From positions 496,001 to 560,000 of the forward strand of contig CAWBQT010000008.1 in assembly GCA_963790875.1 (NCBI GenBank): a DNA stretch of 64,000 nt. Reading direction: 5' to 3'. Origin of the DNA: AP-15 sp963790875 (lineage in GTDB: Bacteria > Pseudomonadota > Alphaproteobacteria > ATCC43930 > CGMCC-115725). A model generated the notes under the pieces. That model did not search any database, had not been told where the DNA came from, and was given only the letters and a program-made list of their open reading frames with translations. Below, piece after piece: positions 56,764 through 64,000 of the stretch (positions are counted from its first letter, which is position 1; each line of letters begins with the position of its first letter). The translations under genes were made by a program, and so were the position numbers.

Positions 56764-56791
56764 TTGACTCTTGTTACAGACGAGACATAAT
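56764..56791 (+). promoter_or_regulatory. Sigma-70-like promoter of candidate small RNA 1
   Basis: TTGACT (56764-56769), a 16-bp spacer and CATAAT (56786-56791); each box matches the consensus at five of six positions. The spacer and -10 region (TTACAGACGAGACATAATCT) recur unchanged at 57052-57071 in front of the second copy. Confidence 0.55.
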
Positions 56792-56796
56792 CTGCG

Positions 56797-56877
56797 ACGA
56801 AACGCGGGCCTATCGGCCACCGTCGCACCTTATTCCGCCGCCGCACCTTTATCCGTTGAGGGTCGCCCGCGTTTTCT
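56797..56877 (+). ncRNA. Candidate small RNA, copy 1
   Basis: About 80 nt following a good promoter. Its ends pair perfectly: AAACGCGGGC (56800-56809) with GCCCGCGTTT (56865-56874), and TCT follows the 3' arm. Inside are a small hairpin GGCC-TATC-GGCC, the unpaired stretch ACCGTCGCACCTTATTCCGC, and a second short hairpin ATCC/GGGT. No credible peptide is encoded. A second copy lies 278 bp downstream. The structure could end transcription by itself. I know no named RNA family that it matches, and an alternative reading is a MITE-like element with 10-bp inverted ends. Confidence 0.45.
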
Positions 56878-57041
56878 AGCCCCCCGCATACCTATTGGGC
56901 TCGGCGCAACCTCACGCACCTGATGTCTGAGTCGCTGGGCGCGTCGGCGCGCGCCGCTGACATTCTGCTTCGGCTTTCCGACAACGGTGACTTCGACGGT
57001 CCGGGATGATGAACCCGACGAGCGAATTTTTGCGAAACCGC

Positions 57042-57069
57042 TTGAACTCTGTTACAGACGAGACATAAT
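57042..57069 (+). promoter_or_regulatory. Sigma-70-like promoter of candidate small RNA 2
   Basis: TTGAAC (57042-57047), a 16-bp spacer and CATAAT (57064-57069), the same geometry as the promoter at 56764. The -10 region and most of the spacer are identical in both copies while the -35 boxes differ slightly. Confidence 0.5.
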
Positions 57070-57074
57070 CTGTG

Positions 57075-57156
57075 ACGAAACGCGGGCCTATCGGCCACCG
57101 TCGCACCTTATTCCGCCGCTGCACATTGATCCCAATTGAGGATCGCCCGCGTTTCC
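57075..57156 (+). ncRNA. Candidate small RNA, copy 2
   Basis: Second copy of the element at 56797. The closing stem AAACGCGGGC (57078-57087) with GCCCGCGTTT (57145-57154), the GGCC-TATC-GGCC hairpin and the unpaired CGCACCTTATTCCGCCGC are unchanged. The inner 3' hairpin has changed sequence but still pairs (GATCC/GGATC here, ATCC/GGGT in copy 1), which favours a conserved RNA structure. It ends 13 bases before the convergent 3' end of typA. Function is unknown. Confidence 0.45.
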
Positions 57157-57168
57157 AGCCCCTCTTGT

Positions 57169-58989
57169 CTATTCGGCGGCGGCGCGGCTCGCCCGCTTGC
57201 GATCGTTCGGATCAAGCAGCCGCTTGCGCAACCGGATTGATTTCTGCGTCACCTCGACCAGTTCGTCGTCGGCGATGTAGGCGATCGACTGCTCGAGGCT
57301 GAGGAGCTGCGGCGGCGTCAAGCGCACCGCCTCGTCCTTGGCCGTCGTGCGGATGTTGGTCAGTTGCTTGCCCTTCAACGGGTTGACGTCGAGGTCGGTG
57401 TCGCGGTTGTGGGCGCCGATGATCATGCCCTGATAGACCTGAGCGCCGGGTTCGATAAACATCGGTCCGCGCTCTTCGAGGTTCCACAGCGCGTAGGCGA
57501 CCGCAAAGCCGCTCGCGGTCGAGACGAGGACGCCATTCTTCCGTCGCTCGATCGGTCCCCTATGCGGCTGATAGCCGTGGAACAGGCGGCTCATCACCCC
57601 GGTGCCGTGCGTGTCGGTCAGGAACTCTCCCTGATAGCCGATCAGGCCGCGGGTCGGTCCGAGAAAAGCGAGACGCAGCTTGCCGCCGCCCGAGGGACGC
57701 ATCTCCTGCATCTCAGCCTTGCGGCGGGCGAGCTTGTCGACGACGACGCCAGCGAATTCGTCGTCGACGTCGACGAGGATCTCCTCGATCGGTTCGAGGC
57801 GCCGGCCGGTCTCGGGATCGGTCTTGAACAACACCCGCGGACGCGAAATCGACAGCTCGAAACCCTCGCGTCGCATCGTCTCGATCAGGACGCCGAGCTG
57901 CAACTCGCCGCGGCCGGCGACCTCGAAGGCATCGGCCTCGGCGCCGCGCCGCACGATGATTGCCACATTGCCTTCAGCTTCGCGGTAAAGGCGCTCGCCG
58001 ATCATCCGCGAGGTCACCTTGCTGCCCTCTTGCCCGGCGAGCGGACTGTCGTTGACCGAGAAGGTCATCGCCAAGGTCGGCGGGTCTATCGGATCGGCGG
58101 CCAGCGGCGTCGTCACCTCCGGCGCGCAGATCGTGTCGGCGACCGTCGTCGCCGCGAGCCCGGCCACGGCTACGATATCGCCAGCCCGGGCCTCGTCGAT
58201 CGGCCGGCGGTCGAGGCCGCGAAACGCCTGCAGCTTCGTCAGCCGCGCCTGCTCGACGAGGCGGCCGTCGCGGCTCAGCGATTTGACCGCCATGTTGAGC
58301 CGGGCGACGCCGGCATGGATGCGGCCGGTCAGCACCCGGCCGAGATAGGGATCGTAATCGAGCGTCGTCGCCAGCATCGCGAAGGGCAGCGCCGGATCGC
58401 CCTCGGGCGGCGCCACATGCGACAGGATCAGCTCGAAAAGCGGCGCGAGATCCGGCGCCGGCGCCGCGAGATCGGCGGTTGCCCAGCCGGCGCGGCCCGA
58501 GGCGAAAACGGTCGGGAAATCAAGCTGCGCCTCGCTCGCGTCGAGCAGCGCGAACAGGTCGAAGACCTCGTCATGCACCCGATGCGGCCGCGCGTCCGGC
58601 CGATCGACCTTGTTGACCACGACGATCGGTCGCAGGCCCTGGCGCAGCGCCTTGCCGAGCACGAATTTGGTCTGCGGCATCGGTCCTTCGACGGCATCGA
58701 CCAGCACCAGCACGCCGTCGACCATGCCGAGAATGCGCTCGACCTCGCCGCCGAAATCGGCGTGGCCCGGCGTGTCGACGATGTTTATCCGGATATCGCG
58801 CCAGACGACCGACGTGCATTTCGCCAGGATCGTGATGCCGCGCTCGCGTTCGAGATCGTTCGAATCGAGCGCCCGTTCCGCCACCTGCTGATTGGCGCGA
58901 AAGGCGCCCGATTGGCGCAGCATCGCATCGACCAGCGTGGTCTTGCCGTGGTCGACATGGGCAATGATCGCGATATTGCGGATATCCAT
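57169..58989 (-). CDS. typA: Translational GTPase TypA/BipA
   Basis: A 606-residue ribosome-associated GTPase. ATG 58989 gives the standard MDIRNIAIIAHVDHGKTTLVDAML. G-motifs are complete: AHVDHGKT (G1), RGITI (G2), DTPGHADFG (G3), NKVDR (G4). Domains II, III and V and the BipA-specific C-terminal domain follow, with FSVNDSPLAGQEG, YQGEFLTDTHGTGVM, and a basic C-terminus RKRLLDPNDRKRASRAAAE. It assists 50S assembly and stress adaptation. Its 3' end converges on the candidate small RNAs; antisense overlap of transcripts is possible if their termination leaks. An adenosine-kinase-like gene lies about 80 bp upstream in the same direction. Confidence 0.97.
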   Translation of the reverse strand: MDIRNIAIIAHVDHGKTTLVDAMLRQSGAFRANQQVAERALDSNDLERERGITILAKCTSVVWRDIRINIVDTPGHADFGGEVERILGMVDGVLVLVDAVEGPMPQTKFVLGKALRQGLRPIVVVNKVDRPDARPHRVHDEVFDLFALLDASEAQLDFPTVFASGRAGWATADLAAPAPDLAPLFELILSHVAPPEGDPALPFAMLATTLDYDPYLGRVLTGRIHAGVARLNMAVKSLSRDGRLVEQARLTKLQAFRGLDRRPIDEARAGDIVAVAGLAATTVADTICAPEVTTPLAADPIDPPTLAMTFSVNDSPLAGQEGSKVTSRMIGERLYREAEGNVAIIVRRGAEADAFEVAGRGELQLGVLIETMRREGFELSISRPRVLFKTDPETGRRLEPIEEILVDVDDEFAGVVVDKLARRKAEMQEMRPSGGGKLRLAFLGPTRGLIGYQGEFLTDTHGTGVMSRLFHGYQPHRGPIERRKNGVLVSTASGFAVAYALWNLEERGPMFIEPGAQVYQGMIIGAHNRDTDLDVNPLKGKQLTNIRTTAKDEAVRLTPPQLLSLEQSIAYIADDELVEVTQKSIRLRKRLLDPNDRKRASRAAAE

Positions 58990-59066
58990 CGTTCCAACAC
59001 GACGCCGCGCCCCGGAGGGCGCGGCTTTCTTTTCCTGTGCCGCAAACGCGGCTTGCGGCAGCCGGG

Positions 59067-60062
59067 TCAGGGGCGGTCCAGCCCGGCCGCGAGTACCGAC
59101 AGCGCGGCCTCGGGGCGGGCGCCGACATGACTGATAATTTCGGCAGCGCACAAACTGCCGAGCGCCCCGCAAATGGGGAGCGGGCGGCCGCGGGTCAAGC
59201 CGTAGAGAAAACCCGCGGCGTAAAGATCGCCGGCGCCGGTCGTGTCGACGACGCGCGCGACCGGCGCCGCGGAAACCGCATGTTCGGCGCCGTCGGCGAG
59301 GACCACGCTGCCGGCGGCGCTGCGGGTCAATGCGGCGACCGCAACATGGTCGCGCACCGCCGCCGCCGCCGCCGCGAAATCGGCCGTTTCATAAAGCGAG
59401 CAGATCTCGGCCTCGTTGGCGAACAGGATGTCGACATGGCCGTCGACCAGCTGGCGGAACGCGGCGCGGTGGCGGCCGACGCAGAACGGGTCGGAGAGCG
59501 ACAGCGCCACCTGCCGCCCGGCGGCGTGCGCCGTCGCGGCGGCTTCGCCGAACGCGCGCTGCGCCTGCGGCGGATCGAACAGGTAGCCTTCGAGATAGGT
59601 GACCCGCGCCGCGGCGACGAGTGCGGCGTCGATGTCGTCGGGCCCGAGTTCGACGCAGGCGCCGAGATAGGTGCCCATTGTGCGCTGTCCGTCTGAGGTG
59701 ACGAGGATCAGGCAGCGCGCCGTGCCGGGGCCGGCGGTCAATGGCGGCGTCGCGAAGCGCACGCCCTGTGCCGTCAGATCATGGCGGAAGACCGCGCCCA
59801 AAAGATCGTCGCGCACCTTGCCGATATAGGCGCCGCCGCCGCCCAATGAGGCGATTCCGGCCATCGTATTGGCGGTCGACCCGCCCGAGGATTCGACCCC
59901 CGGCCCCATCCGCCGGTAGAGCGCCTCGGCGCGGTCGGCGTCGATCAGGGTCATCGCCCCCTTGGCCAGGGCCTCGCGTTCGAGAAATGCCTCGTCGGCA
60001 TGGCCGATCACGTCGACGATTGCATTGCCGATGCCGAGGACATCCAAGGAAGGCTCGCTCAT
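59067..60062 (-). CDS. PfkB-family carbohydrate kinase, adenosine-kinase-like
   Basis: A 331-residue ribokinase-fold kinase. It begins MSEPSLDVLGIGNAIVDVIG, with the GNAIVD pattern of bacterial adenosine kinases. GGSTANTMAGIASLGGGGAYIGKVRDDLLG (PfkB signature 1) and VDTTGAGDLYAAGFLYGL (signature 2, with the catalytic Asp in GAGD) are complete. LFANEAEICSLY provides the conserved Asn-Glu. The likely reaction is phosphorylation of adenosine or another nucleoside. Its start overlaps the stop of the upstream Fe-S protein (60059-60062, ATGA), so the two are co-translated. typA follows downstream. Confidence 0.9.
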   Translation of the reverse strand: MSEPSLDVLGIGNAIVDVIGHADEAFLEREALAKGAMTLIDADRAEALYRRMGPGVESSGGSTANTMAGIASLGGGGAYIGKVRDDLLGAVFRHDLTAQGVRFATPPLTAGPGTARCLILVTSDGQRTMGTYLGACVELGPDDIDAALVAAARVTYLEGYLFDPPQAQRAFGEAAATAHAAGRQVALSLSDPFCVGRHRAAFRQLVDGHVDILFANEAEICSLYETADFAAAAAAVRDHVAVAALTRSAAGSVVLADGAEHAVSAAPVARVVDTTGAGDLYAAGFLYGLTRGRPLPICGALGSLCAAEIISHVGARPEAALSVLAAGLDRP

Positions 60063-61381
60063 CGGCGAAGCCCCCCGGCCGGCGCGCCACCGAACTCGGC
60101 GAACAACGCGTCCCGCACCGTGTCGAGATCGAGGCCGTGCGCGGCGACGAGCGGGCTCGTCTCGGCGAGGATGTCGTCGACCTCGCCGATCTGCTTCAGC
60201 CGCTTGTAGAGGTCCTCGGCATGGAGCCCGAGCCCGGCGCCGAGGATCTCCATGAAATTGACGACCTCAAAGCTCCGGCCGTCGCCGGCGTCGCACAATT
60301 CGCGGTGGCAGGCATGGTAGACCGTGGCCAATGTCGTCACCCCGGCGTCGGCGACGGCGGCAAGCTCGTGCCGCACCAGATCGGCCTTGAAATCCGGCAG
60401 CACCGCGAGGCTGTTGGCCTGGGTCCCGACCCGCGGCACGTCGATCTCGACGAATTCGACGCCGGGGACGATCGCCAGCAGTTGCTTGACCGCGGTCATG
60501 ACCGCGGGCAGGACCGGGCGCTCGTGCAGCGCGACGCGCTTGTCGACCCGGTGCCGCATCAGCCGCGCCAGCTCTTCGGCGCGGCTCGCGAGGTAGACGA
60601 GGAACGGGTTCAGGTCGAAGGGTTTCGCGCCGAACTGCGCCTCGTAACTCGGCAACGCCACTTCGCCGATCTGTACTTGGCAGCTCGGGCACCACGACAG
60701 CACGGTCGAGGTCCCGGCCTTGGCGAGACCATCGATCGTGGCAAAGCCGACACGCGCCGTCGCGCCGAGGTCGCCATCGCGGAACTGGTAGACGCCGCAG
60801 CACTGGCCGGGTCCGCCCATCACCTCGTAATCGACGCCCAGAAGGTCGAGCACGTCGAGGCAGAGGAGCGCAATATGCGGCGTCTTCAGGATGTTGCAGC
60901 CGGTATAGAAGACCACCTCCGGTGGGCGGCTGCGGGGCGGCGCCCCCTGGCCGCGCAGCCGGGCGAGAGTCGCGGGCGGCAGCTGCAACCGGGAAAGAAT
61001 GCGAACGCCGCGGCTCATCCCTTGGAACGGTGCCCGCCAGCGCGTCGCGAGCGGCGCGCTCCCTTGCCGGGCGCGGGCGAAGCCGCGCGCCAATTGCACC
61101 ATGAAGCGGGCATTGATGCCCTCGGGACAGGCCGGGATGCAGCGGCCGCTGCCGCTGCACACCCCGGCCCAGCGCTCTGCGTCGGCATTGCCGGCGCCGC
61201 CCTCGATCAGGTCGACAATGCCGGCCGTCGTCGCGGCCGGATCGGCGGCGCCGAGCCCGGCCGGCTCGACCATCGGGCAAGCACGGAAGCACGCGCCGCA
61301 GTGGGTGCAGGCCTCGGCGATCGCGGCGCCGCGCGCCCGGAACGCGTCGAGATACCCGGCCGTCTCTTCCGCCACGCTCAT
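60059..61381 (-). CDS. (Fe-S)-binding protein, GlpC/LutA/heterodisulfide-reductase-like
   Basis: A 440-residue protein from ATG 61381. The N-terminal ferredoxin part has one complete cluster motif (CTHCGACFRACP) and a second, CSGSGRCIPACP, in which the second Cys is Ser. The C-terminal half holds two CCG-type domains: YTGCNILKTPH with GGPGQCCGVYQ, and SWCPSCQVQIG with YHACHREL. This layout is that of GlpC, LutA and HdrD-like subunits, which pass electrons from FAD dehydrogenases such as GlcD to the membrane pool. No flavoprotein partner is adjacent; a GlcD-type oxidase does occur at 22975. It is coupled to the PfkB kinase by ATGA overlap. Confidence 0.87.
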   Translation of the reverse strand: MSVAEETAGYLDAFRARGAAIAEACTHCGACFRACPMVEPAGLGAADPAATTAGIVDLIEGGAGNADAERWAGVCSGSGRCIPACPEGINARFMVQLARGFARARQGSAPLATRWRAPFQGMSRGVRILSRLQLPPATLARLRGQGAPPRSRPPEVVFYTGCNILKTPHIALLCLDVLDLLGVDYEVMGGPGQCCGVYQFRDGDLGATARVGFATIDGLAKAGTSTVLSWCPSCQVQIGEVALPSYEAQFGAKPFDLNPFLVYLASRAEELARLMRHRVDKRVALHERPVLPAVMTAVKQLLAIVPGVEFVEIDVPRVGTQANSLAVLPDFKADLVRHELAAVADAGVTTLATVYHACHRELCDAGDGRSFEVVNFMEILGAGLGLHAEDLYKRLKQIGEVDDILAETSPLVAAHGLDLDTVRDALFAEFGGAPAGGLRR

Positions 61382-61535
61382 CCCGCCGACCCCGTTGCTG
61401 CCTCTCCGACCTAGGCTATCGCAAGGCCGCGTGCCGACAAACCCCCGTTTCGCCTATATTCCGCGTCCGGAAGGTTACCTGGCTTCCCAGGCGCCGAGCA
61501 CGTGTCCTTGAGCCTCGCTTGCACTCTCGCCGTCG

Positions 61536-62009
61536 TCACAACGGGATTACTAAGAGCGTGTCGATCCTCTGGCTGTCGAGGATGACGAGGCGCTCGACGA
61601 AGCGGTAAGGCTCGGCCGAGACGTCGATCCGGTCGAGATAGCGGCCGCTGGCAAAGAGGCTCATCTCGCCGTCATGCATGATACGGACGGCAATGAAGTT
61701 CGAGCGCACCTCAGCGACGCCGTTCTCGGCCCGGCCGATGCGCGTCGGGCCGATGATGTGACGGTAATGGTGCGGCTCGAAGATGTTGGCGCGACGCAGG
61801 GCGAGAACCCGATCCGCCAGCATGCCGCGCGAGGCGGCGTAGACGACGCCGTGACGATAGCCGAGGGCGTGGCTTTCGCGGCTGGTGATCAGGTAATGGC
61901 AGTTCTCGACGAAGAAATCCGGCCATTCTTCGAGGCGGTCGTCGTCGATGCATTCGGCATAGGCGGCGAGCAGGTCGTCGATGCGCTGCCGCAGCAGGGT
62001 CTCGTCCAT
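61536..62009 (-). CDS. Aromatic-ring-hydroxylating dioxygenase, beta subunit
   Basis: A 157-residue small subunit of a Rieske non-heme iron dioxygenase. It starts MDETLLRQRIDDLLAAYAEC. Further family segments are FFVENCHYLITSRE, YAASRGMLADRVLALRRANIFEPHHYRHIIGPTRI and RSNFIAVRIMHDGEMSLFASGRYLDRI, the NTF2-like cone fold. The beta subunit has a structural role in the alpha3beta3 hexamer. It follows the alpha subunit on the same strand with about 65 bp between them. No reductase or ferredoxin gene is seen nearby. Confidence 0.92.
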   Translation of the reverse strand: MDETLLRQRIDDLLAAYAECIDDDRLEEWPDFFVENCHYLITSRESHALGYRHGVVYAASRGMLADRVLALRRANIFEPHHYRHIIGPTRIGRAENGVAEVRSNFIAVRIMHDGEMSLFASGRYLDRIDVSAEPYRFVERLVILDSQRIDTLLVIPL

Positions 62010-62073
62010 CAGGCGCCTCTTCCTATGCCCGCACTTCGTAACCCGATTGCCGTCCCGGGCGGGCGCGGCCGCC

Positions 62074-63318
62074 TCAATCGCCGACGAGGGCGCGGTATTT
62101 CTTCCAGAAGCCGCGGATCGCCGCCTCGCTTGTCCGGAACGGCTGCGACTGCGCGTCGTAGCCGCCCATCAGCACGATGCCGCTGTCGCCGTCGTTGCAG
62201 CGCAGGGCGCGTTGCACGAAGCCGCCGACGCAGCCGTCCTCCATCGAGATATAGCCGGCCGCACCGACCAGGTTGCCCTGGCGCAGGCGGCGCTCGGTCA
62301 TCGCCGCGTCGTCGCCGTCGAAACCGAGATGGATCCAGTCGAGTTCGGTCTTCTCGAGGCCGCGCGGCCGTACCACCCGCACCGCGATCGAATTGCGGAT
62401 CTGCTGCAGAACCATGCCCGGAAAGACCGTCAGGATTTGCACACTGACGCCGTCGCCATATTCGTCGACCAACTCGACGACCGACGGGTCGGCAAGCCGC
62501 AGATCGGTGTCGGATCGCAGCCCCTCGCATCGATAGTCGGCGTCCTCGGCGGCATAGTCGAGCTTCGCCTGGCTGAAATGATGGCCGCCGCTGTCGTCGA
62601 TGTGGATGCCGCCCGGCATCGACAGGCGGTTGATGCGAAACGTCGTCAGGAAGGTGTGCAGGATGCTGGCGTGATAGGTGTCCTTGGTGTTCTCGAAATA
62701 GAGCTTCCAGTTATTCGGCAGGACCTGGGTGCTGCGGCCGAGGATATGGGCCGGCCGGTTCAGAACGCGGCGGATGCCGCCGACGATCGCCGCCCCGAGA
62801 TACTCTTCGAGGGCGGGCGCGGCCGGGCTGAAGGTGGCGAAGACGAGCCCCGCGAGTTCGGCGACCCGCAACCGCGGCAGGTCGTGGTCGTCCTTGCGGA
62901 ATTCGGCCGGCATCCCGCCCTGGCGCTTGACGCCGCGCTCGAAGGCGACGCCGGTCAGCCGGCCGGCGAGGTCATAGGTCCAACCGTGATAGATGCATTT
63001 CAGCTCCCGGCCGTGGCCGTGGCGTTCCAGGCAGAGGAGGTTGCCGCGATGCGCACAGCGGTTGGCGAAGGCGTTGATGGCGCCGGCCGCGTCGCGGGCC
63101 GCGACGACCGCGGTCTCGCCGATCGTCGTCGCGACCCAGTCGCCGGCATTGGGGATCTCGGCGGCGAGGCACAAATAGCTCCAGGTCGGGCCGTTGAAGA
63201 TCCGCTCCTGCTCGAGCCGGTACTGCTGGGGATCGGTGTAGAGCCGGAACGGAACCTCGCCTAGCCCGTTCGACGGCCAGCGAACGCCTTCCTTGAGCGC
63301 AACGCCGAGCTGCGACAT
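62074..63318 (-). CDS. Aromatic-ring-hydroxylating dioxygenase, alpha subunit (Rieske)
   Basis: A 414-residue catalytic subunit. ATG 63318 (MSQLGVALKEGVRWPSNG) is preferred over an upstream frame extension. The Rieske [2Fe-2S] motif is C-x-H-x17-C-x2-H: CAHRGNLLC through CIYHGWTYDL, near residues 85-110. The mononuclear iron site is expected in the region ENTKDTYHASILHTFL, with its Asp and two His. The substrate pocket lies in the following C-terminal half. It resembles the benzoate/anthranilate-to-biphenyl branch in length, but the substrate is not deducible. It pairs with the beta subunit downstream and is divergent from an LLM-class oxidoreductase, which may act in the same pathway. Confidence 0.92.
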   Translation of the reverse strand: MSQLGVALKEGVRWPSNGLGEVPFRLYTDPQQYRLEQERIFNGPTWSYLCLAAEIPNAGDWVATTIGETAVVAARDAAGAINAFANRCAHRGNLLCLERHGHGRELKCIYHGWTYDLAGRLTGVAFERGVKRQGGMPAEFRKDDHDLPRLRVAELAGLVFATFSPAAPALEEYLGAAIVGGIRRVLNRPAHILGRSTQVLPNNWKLYFENTKDTYHASILHTFLTTFRINRLSMPGGIHIDDSGGHHFSQAKLDYAAEDADYRCEGLRSDTDLRLADPSVVELVDEYGDGVSVQILTVFPGMVLQQIRNSIAVRVVRPRGLEKTELDWIHLGFDGDDAAMTERRLRQGNLVGAAGYISMEDGCVGGFVQRALRCNDGDSGIVLMGGYDAQSQPFRTSEAAIRGFWKKYRALVGD

Positions 63319-63445
63319 GCGTTTCTCCTCTGCGAGCTGTCGCGGGGCATCATAGCAGCGCCGTCTCTGCGGGGAAATTCGCTTGCGGCGGCGCGGCCGA
63401 TCATCGACGATCGGCCGCGGCATGGTTTCGGGCGGAGGGCAGGGT

Positions 63446-64000
63446 ATGGACGATCTCTATCTGAGGAGCGGCATTTTCCTCGCGCCGTTCCACAACCACG
63501 ACGAGAACCCGACCCTGTCGATCGAGCGCGACCTCGAACTCCTCGAACATCTCGACCGGCTCAACTATCACGAGGCGTGGATCGGCGAGCACCATTCGGG
63601 CGGGTTCGAGCTGATCGCCTGCCCGGAGATGTTCATCGCTGCCGCAGCGCAGCGCACCCGCCACATCCGCCTCGGCACCGGCGTCGTGTCCTTGCCCTAC
63701 CACAACCCGTTCATGCTGGCCGACCGCATGGTCCAGCTCGACCACATGACGCGTGGCCGGGCTATGTTCGGGGTCGGCCCCGGCGCCCTCGTGCATGACG
63801 CGCTGAAAATCGGCGTCGATCCCGGCGAGCAGCGCCGGATGATGAACGAGGCGTTCGACGTCGTCGTCCGGCTGCTGCACGGCGAGACCGTCAACCACAA
63901 GACCGACTGGTTCAATCTGACCGAGGCGCAATTGCAGTTGCGCCCCTATACCCGCCCGACGATGGAATTGGCGGTCGCCGCGGCGCGGTCGCCTTCGGGC
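63446..64000 (+). CDS. LLM-class flavin-dependent oxidoreductase (C-terminus beyond window)
   Basis: The first 185 codons are visible, from ATG 63446, with GGAGG and AGGG upstream, to the right edge. It reads MDDLYLRSGIFLAPFHNHDE, then LDRLNYHEAWIGEHHSGGFE, then HIRLGTGVVSLPYHNPFMLADRMVQLDHMTRGRAMFGVGPGALVHDALKIG split over the next sixty residues. These are the N-terminal half of the luciferase-like TIM barrel with the flavin-binding strand. Homologues act on aromatic or limonene-like compounds with a separate flavin reductase. Divergent from the Rieske dioxygenase genes with about 130 bp between, suggesting joint control. Confidence 0.88.
   Translation, partial: MDDLYLRSGIFLAPFHNHDENPTLSIERDLELLEHLDRLNYHEAWIGEHHSGGFELIACPEMFIAAAAQRTRHIRLGTGVVSLPYHNPFMLADRMVQLDHMTRGRAMFGVGPGALVHDALKIGVDPGEQRRMMNEAFDVVVRLLHGETVNHKTDWFNLTEAQLQLRPYTRPTMELAVAAARSPSG

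Noticed and set aside
56892..57098. Small minus-strand ORFs in the tandem repeat units (MADRPAFRHRLCLVCN and its twin)
   Set aside because: They arise because the repeat is present twice; the conserved features are promoter boxes and paired stems, not codons, and no ribosome site is present.
57364..59130. 588-codon open frame on the plus strand opposite typA
   Set aside because: typA is complete on the minus strand with all GTPase motifs; the antisense frame is Asp/Gly/Arg-rich without any domain and results from high GC at the third position.
59741..61414. 557-codon plus-strand frame opposite the kinase and Fe-S genes
   Set aside because: It spans two well-supported minus-strand genes and shows no recognisable motif.

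Overview
The window is a GC-rich chromosomal segment from an alphaproteobacterium. The best indicators are the collinear TCA-cycle block mdh-sucC-sucD-sucA-sucB-lpd (37.2-46.6 kb), a MucR/Ros regulator, TRAP and TAXI transport proteins, and a very short ORF whose extended Shine-Dalgarno resembles the alphaproteobacterial rreB/rreR genes. A Rhizobiales- or Rhodospirillales-like soil or water bacterium is my inference; no rRNA or tRNA gene was seen to place it more closely.

Layout. 0-12.2 kb: a regulator/cupin pair, an EamA transporter, a nucleotidyltransferase and an aldo/keto reductase locus. This locus is split by about 7.8 kb of cargo lying between two ~1.14-kb direct repeats. The cargo holds an RHS/YD-repeat protein with an N-terminal C39-like domain, a beta-strand-repeat surface-type protein and an IS1595 remnant. 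12.3-24.4 kb: a TRAP transporter (DctP plus fused DctQM), an LLM flavin oxidoreductase/serine hydrolase/metallo-hydrolase operon, a MazEF-type pair, a MetE-like protein, the rreB-like micro-ORF with a terminator, a second LLM protein and a GlcD-type FAD oxidase. 24.5-37 kb: accessory metabolism (MFS transporter, rhodanese, amidohydrolase, MucR, HpaI-type aldolase, cupin, Sua5, CaiB-type CoA transferase, GlcG-like protein, third LLM protein) with gene remnants and dispersed repeats. 37.2-46.6 kb: malate dehydrogenase, succinyl-CoA synthetase and the 2-oxoglutarate dehydrogenase complex, which together convert 2-oxoglutarate to succinate and malate to oxaloacetate. 47.4-52.6 kb: a Sel1/TPR-like protein, a TAXI binding protein, an oligopeptide-type binding protein and an MFS transporter. 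53-57 kb: small hypothetical genes, the Kup potassium transporter, a YbhB-like protein and a duplicated candidate small RNA. 57.2-64 kb: typA, an adenosine-kinase-like PfkB protein, a GlpC/LutA-like Fe-S protein, an orphan Rieske dioxygenase alpha/beta pair and the start of a fourth LLM protein.

Sequence quality. sucA, lpd, kup and the RHS gene each carry a single-base frameshift, and removing one base restores family-length proteins. In all four the extra base turns GACTC into GAACTC. GACTC is an instance of GANTC, the CcrM methylation motif, so I suspect modification-linked sequencing errors rather than true pseudogenes. Frameshifts elsewhere in the window should be read with that in mind.

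Most notable: the repeat-flanked RHS island, the rreB-like micro-ORF, the tandem candidate small RNAs with their own promoters beside typA, and a REP-type palindrome carried in frame inside the sucB linker.
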